From: Corylus avellana
Taxonomy: Eukaryota; Streptophyta; Magnoliopsida; Fagales; Betulaceae
Assembly (NCBI RefSeq): GCF_901000735.1
Contig: NC_081549.1
Span: forward strand, 20,287,584-20,351,583
Direction of reading: 5' to 3'
Length of the DNA: 64,000 nucleotides
Below the pieces are notes generated by a model, which saw only the letters and a list, made by a program, of their open reading frames with translations, did no database searches and was not told where the DNA came from. This document shows, piece after piece, positions 25,482 to 37,648 of the stretch. The translations under genes and the position numbers were made by a program. The number at the start of each line of letters is the position of its first letter. Position 1 is the first letter of the stretch.

Positions 25482-27771
25482 CTTGTAATTATAAAACAAG
25501 TTGATTTTATAGTTTGCATCACCATCTTCAAAAAAATTTCAAAAACATTTTTGTTCAACAGTCATCTGCTCATAGTATTCATCTTTTCGGTTCTTAATCG
25601 ACATTCCTAAAGCCTAGTGTTTCCACCATCCCTTTTATATCTATACCTCTTAGCACACAACAAAAAGTATCCAAAGTTGAGGACCCCAAGAGCTGCGATC
25701 AAGTAATAAAAGTATTCCAATCTCCCTTTGTTAAGATCTTCCGGCAACCAATCTCCTATCCGAGCTTTCAAGTTGATCTTATGAACGACTGAAACAACAA
25801 TCCCGCTTAGAAAACTCGAGAAGGTTAGGTTACAAGAGAAGAAAGTCCCAACAAAGCTCCTCATGTTCTTTGAAAACTCTTTATAATAAAGCTCAATTTG
25901 GCCAATGGAGTTGAAAGCCTCTCATAGCCCAACAAGTGCAAGTTGATGGATTGGCCATATGCCAGATATAGATGATATGATACCTCCTTAGTGTTTGCCT
26001 TAAAAGATAATGAGCTAAGCTCCTTCCCCGCATTTCAACTAAACCAGGAACGACCATAGTCAAAATTGAGTGAACAATTCCGATGCCAATTGTTTGGAGA
26101 AGTGTGATGCTGCCTTCTTTGCCAGTGAGCTTTCGAAAGAAAGGAACCATGACACGGTCGTAAATTGGAATTCACATAGCAATGGTTAGCTTGGAAGAGA
26201 CTCCATAAGATGCTGCAAGCACCTCAAATCTGCCTTTGCCTAGGCGTCCATAGGAATGAGTAGCTTGGACAACTGCATAGGTTTGTTGTTAGGCTAAAGC
26301 AAGATGGAAGACAATGACTTATGCCCAAATGAGAATTAATCTTGCTATGCATTTCAATTCTTCAACTTGTTGTATGCTGCATAGTTGCCATGGGTTGCAA
26401 GCCAATCCGTCAGATTTAATTTGGTCTTCTGAAGGAAGGATTGTAGCATTGTCAATAAACCTAGCCATGATTTAGACTAGATTACTCAAATATTTAAAAC
26501 TTTTTTAACATATATAAAGTGTGGAATTGTGATTTCTTACCCAAACTGATCCGTGTAGGTTAGCTTGAAGTTGTTGGAATGGTTGGGCATGTAGTTGTAA
26601 AGGTTAAATTGTTTGTTCTCATGCAGTTTTAACCGACGCTTCTTAGTGGCAGCCACCACTACTTGTGCCATACTAACTAGGGGGGCATGCCTGGGGTTTT
26701 ACCTTAACATAAGACCTTGAATCTCAAAAAAATAATGCACATGGAATGAACATAAAAAACGCAGGAATGACTAACCCAACTGCCCAGTTCTTGGTCGGCG
26801 CATACGTGATGAACGTTGCTGATACAATCACGGTAAATGTGAAGCTAAAATAATACCACGAATACCCCTTTTTGCCGGATTTGGTCATCAAATTGAAATG
26901 GCCAACACTAAAGCTAGGTTACATGGACGGATACCTCCAGCTCCGATAACTAGGAGGTTGAGTGCGGCTAGCAAGAAGGCTAATTGTCAAGCCGTTGGCT
27001 CGACACGTGCTATTGTTACATTGTGGAGGGTGCAGTTTGAAAATTGCTGTTGTTAACATTAGTCCTATCATGCCCTTGAAAGAGAAAAAAAAATAGCATA
27101 AATTTATTGATTGTTGTAGAGATGTTGCGAAGAACAAAGTCAAGGAATTATGGGCAAGGGGTACCAGAAGAGAACACACAGAAGCAAAGGCTAAGGTCTT
27201 GTACTATGTTTATGAATCGGAGAGGAAGGCTCCCAACATGGGTACTATGTTTATGATGCCGTTGAAAATGTTAATGATTGTTGTAGTTGTCAAGACTTTC
27301 ATGTGGAAGACGGTGGTCAAATAAAGCTTGAAGTTTGCTAAAGATCTAATTGTTCCAAGCTTCTCAAAATGCTTCATTCCTTGCAATATTTTTTCTTTTA
27401 TGTTTTAAGATTAAAACGAAAAGAAAAAGATGAGTGTAAGTCCAAAACCTAGAGCTCTCTCATTCTTTATCTTACCGATGATTACGGCTACGGCTTTAAC
27501 TCCTGTGTACTTGGTCTTAGGCTTAGCAGGTGGAATAATATTCTCCTCCTCTATCTCCATGTACCTGATCTCAGGCTCATCGAGTGGAACAATATTCCCC
27601 TCCTCTATCTCCATGTACCTGATTTCAAGCTCATCACAAGTGGAACAATATTCTCCTCCTCTATCTCTATTTTTTTTTTCCCTTCAAATAATAAACAGAT
27701 TAGAGAGTTGAAACTGAGTGACCCAAAACAAATCCTTCACTCTCACCTGACCTACTAGTTACTCTCTCTCA

Positions 27772-27806
<35 letters not shown>

Positions 27807-28120
27807 CCATGAACGATAGCATAATTACATATATGATGAGAAGAGGTGTGAGTAGTAGGGGGAGAGAGTTCTGAGAATGGGGAGTGAACATTAGGTTCAA
27901 AAGGGGGAGAGCATATGCCTATTTGCTCTGGTTCTCTCTTTTCGAAAACAAGGCTATATATATATATATATATATATAAGCAGTAATGTCTTTTTTTTCT
28001 TTCTTCTTTCTTCTTTTTTCTCTCAAAAGATGCAAAAAAACATTATCCTTTAATGAGCTTGCTTTCAACTTAAGGAGGAGTGCGTCTCTCTCGTAGCCCA
28101 AGAGAAAACCAGTCTCCCAA
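25482..28120 (-). repeat. Right arm of NPF palindrome
   Basis: Inverted partner of 22271-24928. The innermost bases ACAAGTTGATTTT are the reverse complement of AAAATCAACTTGT at the end of the left arm; before the hAT insertion the two arms were separated by only about 15 bases. Confidence 0.92.
25607..27670 (-). pseudogene. NPF transporter pseudogene, right arm
   Basis: Inverted copy of the left-arm NPF gene. On the minus strand one reads three N-terminal repeats (MEIEEGNIVPLDEPEIRY type); the first ATG is changed to ATA. Then come an IINIFNG remnant, KLHPPQCNNSTCRANGLTIS, IGIGIVHSILTMVVPGLVEM and a long C-terminal frame MRSFVGTFFSCNLTFSSFLS ... YFYYLIAALGVLNFGYFLL ending at 25607. The C-terminal third is better preserved than in the left arm, but stops and frameshifts elsewhere make it a pseudogene. 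The two copies are decayed at different sites. Confidence 0.88.
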
Positions 28121-30670
28121 CGGCCATAAGTACTCAACTTGTTTGGTTTCCTTAACCAAATCAGCTACCTCATTTGGTTTCTCTTTTTAATATTATATAT
28201 ATTTTTTTAAATCACATTTGCACATTACCTAAAAGCCCTCCTTATTTCCTTTAATTACAAAACTGTCTCCATTTTTCTTTTTCCCATCTACACAGACTAC
28301 ACTATCATTTCATATTATTACTATTTAGCACTGTTACCATTATAAGTAACTCCCTTAGCCCTAATAAAATTCTTTGATTTTTAATTTACCCGTCATAAAA
28401 ATTAGAGCTTAACAATAAAATCAAAGCTAGCCTCTAAACTAAATTTCATAAACAATAATTCATTTCCATAATATCTCTGTCTCCAAAAATTTCTTCAAAA
28501 TTATTACTTTGTCCAAAAAAATATATAATATGGTCTTAATCTAAAAAAAATTATAATCTGATCTTAATCCAAAATTTAAAATCTCTTTATTTGAATATTA
28601 AAATTTGGGGCATTGTTAGTACTTCAAGGAGAACGCCTTTTCTATTTCAGCAAAACAACTAAAAGCCATATGCACCTCTACCTCAAACAAAAGCCAAGAA
28701 GTATTTGGCTTTTAACAAATTACGACTTGTCACACAAGCAGCAAAGAACCTTCTACAATGCTATTTCAGAACCGAAGGTTTCCCGCAGTTGCAGTCTCAC
28801 TCACATGGTCGTCACTCGTCTCGACCTCGTCAAATGCAACATGCAGGTCGGATTCCTTAAGATCCATCACTTTCTCCTCGCATTTCTTCGATTTGATGAT
28901 GTTTCCCTACATTTCTTATCGGATTAGATCTAGAGATATGCGTATGTGTGGATTCTACGACACAAACTCAAACACACATAAAGATACTCACAAAAAACCA
29001 GTTGTTCTCTCCCAGCCACCCGTCTTTCTTGTTGAAGTCTCGGCATCATAACTGCTAAGGTGTGTTTGAGATCTTTCTATGACTGTATATGAAAGATCTT
29101 TGACAACGGCATTAATCTCTTCGACTTTTGTATTAATTTTCTAGGTAATCTTGGATATCATGTTTCTGTATTTTTTGCTTTCCAGAAATTAATCTCAACT
29201 TAACTTAATAGTTGCAAATAGTATAGTTCACTGTTGGTTTATGTTTGATATGCTACATTTTAGTGCCGACCAACATGTGAGCCCGAGCGAACTTTGTTGG
29301 CCTTTTGTGAACGTGATTTCAATCCCAGTAGTTGTTCTTGATCTAGATGAAACAGAAACTGAATGAAATGGTATTAATTTCTCTGTTTTTTAAAATCTCT
29401 TGTTTGGTTTCTGGGAAAGCTATACAGGAAAGAAAATAATTGATGTTGGGTACTGTTCTTGCACAGAGAGTGACAAAAAGAAGACAGAAATGAAAACTTT
29501 CTGTGAGTGATGAAAAGAAAATCTGAGCAAATTAATCACCATAACAGAACTCTAGTGTTTCTTGCTCAAGTTTAGCTCTTCCTTGCATGATAGGCTTAGA
29601 GAATAGTTATCTTGCTGGGTAAGAAGCTTTTGTTGGTTCAAACTGTTCCAGTTTTGTTAATTTTAGCAAATTGGGATTTCTTTTATTTAAATTGGGTCTG
29701 ATTTGCTTTCAGCTTTGTTTGGAGATTTGCTTCGAACCTAGTACTTCTCCTTGTAGAAGCATAAACTCCCAGTTAACTTAACAAAACCTACAATTTGAAT
29801 ATACCAATTATATCATGCATTTGTTTCTTTTAATTTTTTTAGGATGAATTTGTTTCTTTGGTTTCTCATTCTCAAGTCCAGAAGTTGATCAATTAGTTCC
29901 TGAGTGGTTCTCTTCAATTGTAGCTTTTGCAAGAAATGTTTGAGCGGACAAATGTGGGAAAAAGTGCCCCAATGCATACAACTAATAAATTTCTTTGGCT
30001 CATGAATGTCTTATTGTTTTGTATGTACTAGTTTGGTGAGCCTTGTCATCATTTCTTGCTCTTGGACTTAATGATATGTTGTAGCTTGGCATTAAAGTTT
30101 GACTTTTCTAGTAGATTACCTGAAAAAATGTTTCTATCTCTCTTTTGGTTCGAGAATTTGTCAATGGCCACACACTTCTGAGAGAAATGGGATTTTCGTC
30201 GAGCAGTGTTGCCGAAGCCGTAGTTATATGTATGACGACACAGGCAAGGCACTAACTCATTTCCTTAACAGTCCATCATGAGAATTCTAGAAATGTATTG
30301 CTGTTTGTACTAGTGAATATTAAGTGGTGATTTCTTACTAACAATAGTGTTTTTGTTTTAGAACTCTGGCTTTAAAACATCATGGTGTTTTCTACGACAT
30401 CAAAAGAATAGTGTAATTCAGTGCATTTTTGTGTTCCTTCCTAGTATTAGGATATATCTAAATTTGTATCTGCGTTATCATGCAATAGAATTCCTTTATA
30501 TATGTCGAGAATAAATTGAACATGTTTTGTCTGACATCAGGATTTTCCTCTTTCTTTTCATGGACAAAGATTATATATAGTCTGAGTCACCTAAATCACA
30601 CAAAAAAGTTAAAATTGATATCCCCACAAGACATTGTACTTCAATGTTCCAAAAAAAAGGCTTAAGGAAC
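28121..30670. other. Intergenic region, no gene seen
   Basis: AT-rich sequence with scattered short ORFs (the longest near 28613-29051) that show no recognisable domain and overlap in two frames. No clear element boundary found. Confidence 0.5.
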
Positions 30671-30772
30671 AAATATCAAAGTCCAAAAAAGAGTTTATAA
30701 CTTTATATCATACAATGGTATATTGGTATAATTGTATAAATATTTATTTATTTATGTATTTTTATTGCCATA

Positions 30773-30773
<1 letters not shown>

Positions 30774-30838
<65 letters not shown>
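30774..30838. repeat. Compound microsatellite (TC)n(AC)n(AT)n
   Basis: Uninterrupted TC, then AC, then AT dinucleotide runs. It abuts the left end of the MITE at 30840. Confidence 0.97.
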
Positions 30839-30839
<1 letters not shown>

Positions 30840-31159
30840 GGATAAAGTCTACGTAATCCCTTCAAACTATCATTCCATTGACAATCTACTCCAAAAACTA
30901 TCAATTGTGATAATTTACTTCATAAACTACAAAAACAATGATAATGTACCCTCAATTTTAACAAAATGATGAAATTAACATTGCTAAAATAAATACTAAA
31001 ATTTATTTATTTTTTCAAAATTTTAAGGGGACTTTTGTCTTATTGAAAATTTTGTAAGGGTAATTTTGTTAGTTTGCTAGCATTGAGGGTAATATTGTCA
31101 TTGTTTTGATAGTTTGGGGGGTAGATTGTTATTTGAGGGGGTTAAGTGGACTTTATCTA
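30840..31159. mobile_element. MITE, about 320 bp, inserted in a TA-rich site
   Basis: The left end GATAAAGTCTACGTAATCCC and the reverse complement of the right end (GATAAAGTCCACTTAACCCC) are near-identical inverted termini. Similarity extends inward (AACTATC, CAATGACAAT and CAATCTAC motifs on both sides). TATATATAT flanks both ends, so a 9-bp MULE-type duplication is possible but cannot be told from the microsatellite. It is absent from duplication unit 1, so it inserted after the duplication or was lost there. Confidence 0.75.
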
Positions 31160-31456
31160 TATATATATATATATATATATATATAACTCTTCATAAATAT
31201 ATTGTGAAATTCAACCTTAAAAAAGAAAAAAGAAAAAAAGAAAAAAGTATATGTAGTTGACAAATTAACATGCATGCGTAACGGCAATTCACTTGGGCAA
31301 GTAAGTACTAAAGGTTAAAAAGATGTGTTTGTTTTGTATGTGCATGGCCGATCATGTCAGTGCTAATATATTATTAACCATATATCAATTTTTTCTTTAT
31401 TTTTCCATGGAGACGTTAAACGGTCTCATTCTGAAGCTGATGAACTGAGAGGGCAC

Positions 31457-31490
<34 letters not shown>

Positions 31491-32368
31491 AGGACTTGGT
31501 TACAGAAGTGAAAATAAATTGAGAGACCAACGAGATACTAATCAAAGATTAAAACAAAAAGAATTAAATGAATTGAAGTTCCACATTTTCGTGCCCGGAT
31601 TTCAGGAGCTTGTTCATGTAAATGAGGGGGTATAATTGTAATTTTACATCTTTTTTAATACAATTTTACCCTTCCATTTACATGGATTGGATCCTCTCCG
31701 GTTCAATGATCTTGGTGCCCGGCCCATTTGCCTTTTTTCTTCTTGGAGGCATTTGCTTAATTTGCATGACAATAAGCAAAAACTTTAAAAGCTACGTTGT
31801 TATGGTTACTTTCTAGATACATAATTTTGGAGAGTTGTCCTTGGCGGAATGGAGTTAATTAAACTTTAAAGGACAGAAGACAAGAGCTTGAAATAAATAA
31901 TTAGCAAGCGAAAAATAATTAGATTGACATGCCATCGGACTTTGACAGATGCATCTAGCTCGATACTTGGAGAATGGGAGATTTGCATCTATATCCTCCA
32001 GTAAAACAAGGTCAACAATGAAACCTATATAGTAATTGCCTATCTATTTCTTGCCTGGGATTTTTGGACTTGTCTAGTTTGTTGTTACTACGAGGATCCC
32101 CATCTCGCCTCCAACACTTCTTTCACAATATATAACTTGTTATTGCCTACGTAACTATAATCAAAGAAAGAAAGAAAAAAAAAAAAAACAATAAAACTTC
32201 ACATTATTTGTATCCAAGTTGCAGGTTGCCTTAAAATACTGGGCATAATTAAAGTGATTTCATTTTCAGTTGAAACAAACCTGAGGAGCAACAAAACATA
32301 ATAAGCTAGAAACACAATATTATATTCTGTCAACAATTTAGAATCCAAACACATCAATATCCATTACA

Positions 32369-32827
32369 TCAACATTTCACAAGAGGACGATTGGACGGTC
32401 TCTCAGAACATGAGCCAGGCACACCGGACTTCCTAACAGCACAACTCCCAAAGAACAAGAATCCCAAGATGCATCAACCAACAACTACAAGAAATACGCC
32501 ACCGTTGAACAACATCACGGCAAGTATGAGCATGTAGTCCACCCCAGAGCGCACCGTATACAACGTTGTCTGAACCAGTTCTGTAGTGACATCGTTCGTC
32601 CCTGGCTTTACAACTTTGTAGTGGGAGAGCCACTCAACAAGAACGGAGAGAGCGAAGACGAAGACCAGGGCCAAGGCGTACGTGGCGGGGCTCATCCTAG
32701 GCTAGCTCGAGAAGAGGACCTCGGTTTGATTGCCCCAGAAGGACATGTGCATCATCATTCTCCGGTGGTAGTACTTGCCGTCGGTGGCGTTGGAAGCTTC
32801 GAATATGTGATGCGGCAACGTTTCCAT
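32369..32827 (-). pseudogene. COPT-like copper transporter pseudogene 2
   Basis: A nearly complete COPT reading can be followed on the minus strand from ATG 32827: METLPHHIFEAS, then ATDGKYYHRRMMMHMSFWG, then EVLFSS, a TAG where the family normally has the Trp of SGWPG, then MSPATYALALVFVFALSVL and VEWLSHYKVVKPGTN, then MLILAVMLFNGGVFL. Two lesions stand out: that Trp-to-stop change, and a small frameshift in TM3, after which LGFLFFGSCAVRKSGVPGS continues in another frame. In TM2 the MxxxM reads MLILAVM, so the pair is altered. It resembles the COPT1/2 class more than the intact gene at 15.5 kb does. Confidence 0.88.
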
Positions 32828-33014
32828 GATCGCAATGAAAAGTTGGATGTGGTAAGTTGGCTCCTAAGTGAAAGCAAAGAGGGTTCAAGAACCCACCAAT
32901 GAGGAAACAGATCACGCTCTTTTATTGGAGAGTGTAGACTACGAATCCGAGAAAGTGCACATAGGTGTTGTAAATTAAAAATGTTTTTAAACATATATTT
33001 TAATATAATAATTA

Positions 33015-33608
33015 ATAGGGTAAAGTTCACATACCACCCTCAAACTATTACCCAATTGACAATGTCCCCTCCAAATTACCAAAACATTATCAATGTCCCT
33101 CCCAAAACTAGCAATAAGACAAAAATGCCCCTATAGATTTCTCAATAAGACAAAAATACCCCTATAAATTAAAAAAAAAATTGATTTTTTTTTAAAACAA
33201 AAAATTTTAATTTAAAAATAATATTTTTTAAAAAAACAATTTTTTTAAACAAAAATTTTTAATTTTTTTTTTAAAACGGAAATTTTTATTTAAAAAAAAC
33301 TATTTTTTTATTTAGTTTTTTTTTTTTAATTTTAAAAAATTTCATTTTATTAAACGAAAATTTTATTTTTTTTAAACGTAAATTTTTATTTAAATAAAAT
33401 TATAAAACTAAAAACTAAAATTTTCAATTTAAAAAAAAAAAAAAAAATTGAATTTTTTTAAAATTTTTTCTTATAAAATTGATTTAAAAAAAAAAAAAAT
33501 TGGCCAACGATTGGATTTTTTTTTTTTTGGTTAGTTTTAGGGTTTTTCTAAAAGTTTTAGTTTTAGTTTTAGTTTTTTTTTTTTAATTTTAATTTTAATT
33601 TTACTGAG
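33015..33608. repeat. MITE-like left end followed by A/T low-complexity DNA
   Basis: GGGTAAAGTTCACATACCAC followed by CCCTCAAACTATTACCCAAT resembles the termini of the MITE at 30840, so this may be a related element. It grades into almost pure A/T homopolymer sequence (33170-33600) and is cut by the gap, so its right end is not visible. Confidence 0.5.
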
Positions 33609-33708
33609 NNNNNNNNNNNNNNNNNNNNNNNNNNNNNNNNNNNNNNNNNNNNNNNNNNNNNNNNNNNNNNNNNNNNNNNNNNNNNNNNNNNNNNNNNNNN
33701 NNNNNNNN
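33609..33708. other. Assembly gap (100 N)
   Basis: 100 N after extreme A/T low-complexity sequence, probably why assembly failed. Confidence 0.99.
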
Positions 33709-33996
33709 GGTTATATGGACTTTCTCCTAATTAATATTATGCTGATAGAATTAAAGTTATAATTAAGATCTGAAAGTTTTTGTAAAATAAATATTTTAGA
33801 AGGGGTTTAAGGAAGTAACATAAGTGGAAGAAGAATGCTATTGAATTATTAGGAGGGGCACTGCGTGATACAAGCGTGTGTGGGATTATCAAATGAATGG
33901 GGCGTTATACAGCAATAAAGATAAGGAATAAAGGCTATAGATAAAAGCTTTAACTTTTTTTTTGAAAAAAAAAAAAAGAGAAAAAAGAAGAAGCTA

Positions 33997-34274
33997 TTAA
34001 TGGGTGAATTGCCATTGTGTCAGCCCATGCATGGCCGGTGATTGGTGGGTGGAAAATGAGCTACTAGGTCTGTTGTGTTGGAAAGTGAAACCCCTAAATA
34101 TATTTAGGGATTTCAATAAAAAATAAAATAATAATAAAAAAAAAAACGTCTGTTAATGGGTGAATTGCCATTGTGTTAGCCCATGCATGGCCGGTGATTG
34201 GTAGGTGAAAAACGAGCTACTAGGTCTGTTGTATTGGAAAGTGAAACCTGTAAATATATTCAGGGCTTTCAATA
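33997..34274. repeat. Direct repeat pair of about 120 bp
   Basis: Copies at about 33997-34116 and 34153-34274 share GGGTGAATTGCCATTGTGT, CCCATGCATGGCCGGTGATT and GAGCTACTAGGTCTGTTGT, in order, separated by an A-rich spacer. Confidence 0.85.
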
Positions 34275-35607
34275 ACTGCATCGCCCTTTCCTCCCCTGTA
34301 AATCGTCTGATTAATGCCTTCATCAGCTGCTCACAATCTTGGATTATCATCCTTTTTGAAATCCTTAGACTTGATTTTTTCAAAGTTAGATATATTCATT
34401 TCAGAAAAGATATCCTGTTCACGCTCCACTCCACCTTGCTGGTGGGCGTCTCCGCTATTGTTTGCCGCCAGACCCGTCCACATCTGACCACCACGCGCCG
34501 GACCGTGCGCAACACGCGCTTGTGAGTAGATCTTACTCGCGGGTGTGTGCCCTCCATACAACGTGGTTTGTCGACTGATCTCCGCCACCTCAAATCTCCT
34601 CTGTCGGTCTTCGAGGTTCAGATGTTGCGTCTTGACGTCCCTCACCAGCACGTGGTCTTCACGCGCCGGGCAGTAGCTTGCGCATAAGGACCACCATCAG
34701 CATCCATGGGGCCTTCCACTGCCCTTTCATCCATCGATGCTACTATCTAGTTTGTTCTGGGTTTTTTATTTTGCATTTTTGTTATTATTTTATGTATTTT
34801 TTAGAGTTATTGTCGCCGTTTGTAATTATATGATCTTTGTGGTTTTGAGAGGATTGTGGAACCTTTTTGGTTATGTTCTTCTCCTTAGATCATTTGGTTG
34901 TGCCATCTCTAACACACCAAGTCTTACCGCCTTCATTGGCAGCCAATTTTCTTGATCTTCGCACCAAGAAAGCATAGGCTCGCGTCAGTTATTTGATGCA
35001 TTGCCATTTTTTTTTTTACTTTTTTTTTCCTGTTTACCTATCCTATTTCAGTGGTTTAGGAACTTTTTGTCTAGGTTGCCCAGCCCTTAGCTTGTATTAT
35101 GTTGTTTCTTACTTATAAAAAAAAAAAAAAATTGAATTTTTTTTTTTTTTTTTTTTAAATGGGTGGGATGGAGATGGTGAGAGAAACCCGGTTGTGATTG
35201 GGGTTTGAAACGGTAGCTGGTATATGATTTGGGTCTGGTAAAGGTTGGGTGACGGGTCGCTTATAGTTGGACACAAGGGTGTTTATAAATAGGTGCTAGA
35301 TGGTTGTAGGTTCGGGTTCATCTCTAAGGGAAAGAGTGGGTTTTATTTTCACAAAACCTTTCTGTTAGCAATTTGACTGATAGGGCCAATTTGAAGGGCT
35401 CACCAAGCTGTTCAATTTGCTTACGTCATGATATTTAAAGGCCCATCCTGAAACTCCAATGAGTTCTGCTTCTCCCCCGAACCGAACCCTCAACTCAAGC
35501 CCTTATGAGGTTTTTATTTATTTATTTTTTTTATTAATGTTTTGTTAGGTTATATCATCTGTTTTAAGATCTGACTTAAAGGTATAAAACAATGTGTTTT
35601 AATAATA
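34275..35607. other. Unidentified, probably decayed repetitive DNA
   Basis: A minus-strand frame at 34331-34651 (106 residues) has no recognised domain and overlaps other frames. A-rich and T-rich runs at 35108-35122 and 35130-35146 could be retroposon tails. No gene called. Confidence 0.4.
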
Positions 35608-35610
35608 TTA

Positions 35611-36546
35611 GAGCATTTCCAAATACACCTTTATCTATTTTAGCTAATAGTATTCAATACAAACTCAAACAGATCATGCATTTCACTCTCTATTTTCTTT
35701 AAAATATTATTTTTAATAATTTGTTTATTATTTTTTAATCCCATAATTTTCTTCGCCTCTCTCTCGTCTCTCTCTCCATACCATTGGAAGAAACTCTGGA
35801 AACCCAAAATTCTCACAAACAAAAGCCAGAGGCAACAAATCAAAGTTATTCTAAACATCTTCACCATTGTCTACAATCTCAAACTTCTGCGAAACGAAGC
35901 AATCTCAACGAAAAACACAAGAAAGCCCCTAAAGAATAGCAACTACCATCAACTAGACCAACAACATCCCTGCAAAATTTCACACCAAGAATTCCACTCT
36001 CGTCTCTCTCCAAGATCCCATGCTCTCCAACAAAACAAAGACCCACAAAATCAGAACCAAACAAATAGAAAACAAAAACAACCCAACAACTTAGACACAC
36101 CAGACGAAAAAAAATCAAACAGATCACCCAACATATCGTCTCCCTCTCAAGACCAGTAGATTCGACTCAGTGGCGTGGGTCCAGTAGCGGCAGCAGCACT
36201 TGCAGAAGTGGCGTGGCTGGAAAAGATTGTAGTTGTTTGGGTGGAGGTGGAGTGGCAGCGTGGGCAAGGGAAGGGTTGGGTTTGCGGAAGATCCTTGTTT
36301 GGGTAGAAGAAGAGATCAATAGAGGGGGAGTGGGACTGTGGGAGAGATAGGGGAGAGAAAGAGAGAGAAACAAATGATAAAAAATGGTTTCTAGTGTGAA
36401 CAATGAATAAGCTTTTTTAGCCTATTTACTATTCACGTTGGAAGGAAAATCTACAATCTACCCATTCTGTTGGAAGGAATAAAAAAGCCTCATAATAGCC
36501 AAATCTGACTATTATGAGGCTTTTGGCTATACACTTGGAGATACTA
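35611..36546. mobile_element. PIF/Harbinger-like non-autonomous element, about 936 bp
   Basis: Left end TTA|GAGCATTTCCAAATACAC; reverse complement of the right end TTA|TAGTATCTCCAAGTGTA. The GAGCATCTCCAA-type terminus with a TTA/TAA target (35608-35610 and 36547-36549) is typical of Harbinger/Tourist-like elements. A perfect 17-base hairpin stem (36484-36500 against 36509-36525, AAAGCCTCATAATAG type) lies near the right end. The interior has minus-strand CT-rich ORFs but no transposase. Confidence 0.6.
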
Positions 36547-36549
36547 TAA

Positions 36550-37380
36550 ACACCTTACTCACGAAAAAAAAAAAAAATTACACGTTGGATAATGTGACAC
36601 ATTATGTACGTGCTTTAAATGTATAAAAAATAAGTATTCACTGTTAAAATTTATTTATGCGGATCCGATTAAACTACCACACCTATTTTGTCAATATCTT
36701 TTGCAAATTCACTTTTAAATATGTGAGAACCAAAATCTCACAAATTTTATGATAGATTTGTACATCTCTTATACGAAAATAGAAAAAAGATGTGTTAAAG
36801 AAAGAAAACAAACATTTAACAAAACTAATACATGTTTTCTTGCTCGTTTTTCTCGGAGATGGTGTGTGTGCATTCTAGGTGTTGTTTGTTAACAACCCAG
36901 TTGCACATCTCTTATAAGCAATTTTGCATTCCAAAAAATGAGAATAATGATTTTTAAATAAAATTATAATATTAAATTAAATATTATTTAATTAATATTT
37001 AAATTTAAGAAAAATGCCTCACTAAAATTTCTCGTTTTAACTTTAAGCCCCAAAATGTATTAAACTGGCCCTGATTCGAAGTAGGGAATGTGAAAAACCT
37101 TCTCAGCTTTTCGTGAATAGCGGCAATGCCGAGTACGTTACGAATTCATTGTGAGTTTAATTATGCAATCCTTCTTAAAATATGGCTTAAAAATATCCAT
37201 AACAATAAATAAGGGAATCATACAATATTAAAGTCATTTTTGAATATTGGATTATATTTTAAGAAAGAAAGAAAACAAATTAAAAACTGATTTGTTAGGC
37301 TTCAATTTTCCTTCTATGTTATTAAATTTCTTTTAAATTATCTTTTTTTGTCTGATATCCTTCCCCTAATATTACCATAT
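36550..37380. other. AT-rich intergenic region, no gene seen
   Basis: No coding signal. The last part grades into the block shared with the Cys-rich peptide loci at 44.3, 54.9 and 61.2 kb. Confidence 0.5.
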
Positions 37381-37489
37381 TTGCTTAAGACATTGATATT
37401 GTACTTATTCTTTGCTATACATATGGGATAAGTTTTTGTGTGTTTTTCATTCATTTTGAAGTGTTTTAGTGTACTTTTTACATCTAAAT

Positions 37490-37547
37490 ATGAAACATTC
37501 CGCGGCATTCTCCCTGTTTTTGGTGACTTTTCTAGTTATCTCTTCTG
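37490..37547 (+). pseudogene. Orphan signal-peptide exon of the Cys-rich peptide family
   Basis: ATG 37490 encodes MKHSAAFSLFLVTFLVISS followed by a phase-1 donor (G|GTATTG), matching the first exon of the complete gene at 54954 (MKYSVAFSLLLATLLVLTLS) in sequence, length class and donor phase. About 300 flanking bases are also related. The second exon expected about 770 bases downstream is not present: the intron homology ends near 37.73 kb in a 92-bp tandem duplication and a GC-rich repeat. Confidence 0.7.
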
Positions 37548-37648
37548 GTATTGTTAACTCTCCTTTATATAAATGTTATTTCTTCTTCATCATCTTAAAT
37601 CCGTTTACATTGAAATATTAAATTTCCTACATAATTTAATAGTTGTTT

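Larger units (their letters stand above)
30670..32740. repeat. Segmental duplication unit 2 (contains COPT pseudogene 2)
   Basis: Direct-orientation counterpart of 16330-18213; see that entry for shared landmarks. Relative to unit 1 it contains an inserted MITE (30840-31159) and lacks some (TA)n sequence. The copies lie about 14.3 kb apart, with the NPF palindrome between them. Confidence 0.85.

Noticed and set aside
28613..29051. Two overlapping plus-strand ORFs of about 100 aa
   Set aside because: They overlap in different frames, have no recognisable domain and no promoter or splice context; treated as chance.
32621..32902. 93-aa plus-strand ORF opposite COPT pseudogene 2
   Set aside because: Antisense shadow of the pseudogene; no domain.
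34331..34651. 106-aa minus-strand ORF
   Set aside because: Some hydrophilic protein-like character but no domain I recognise, and competing frames on both strands; probably decayed repeat.
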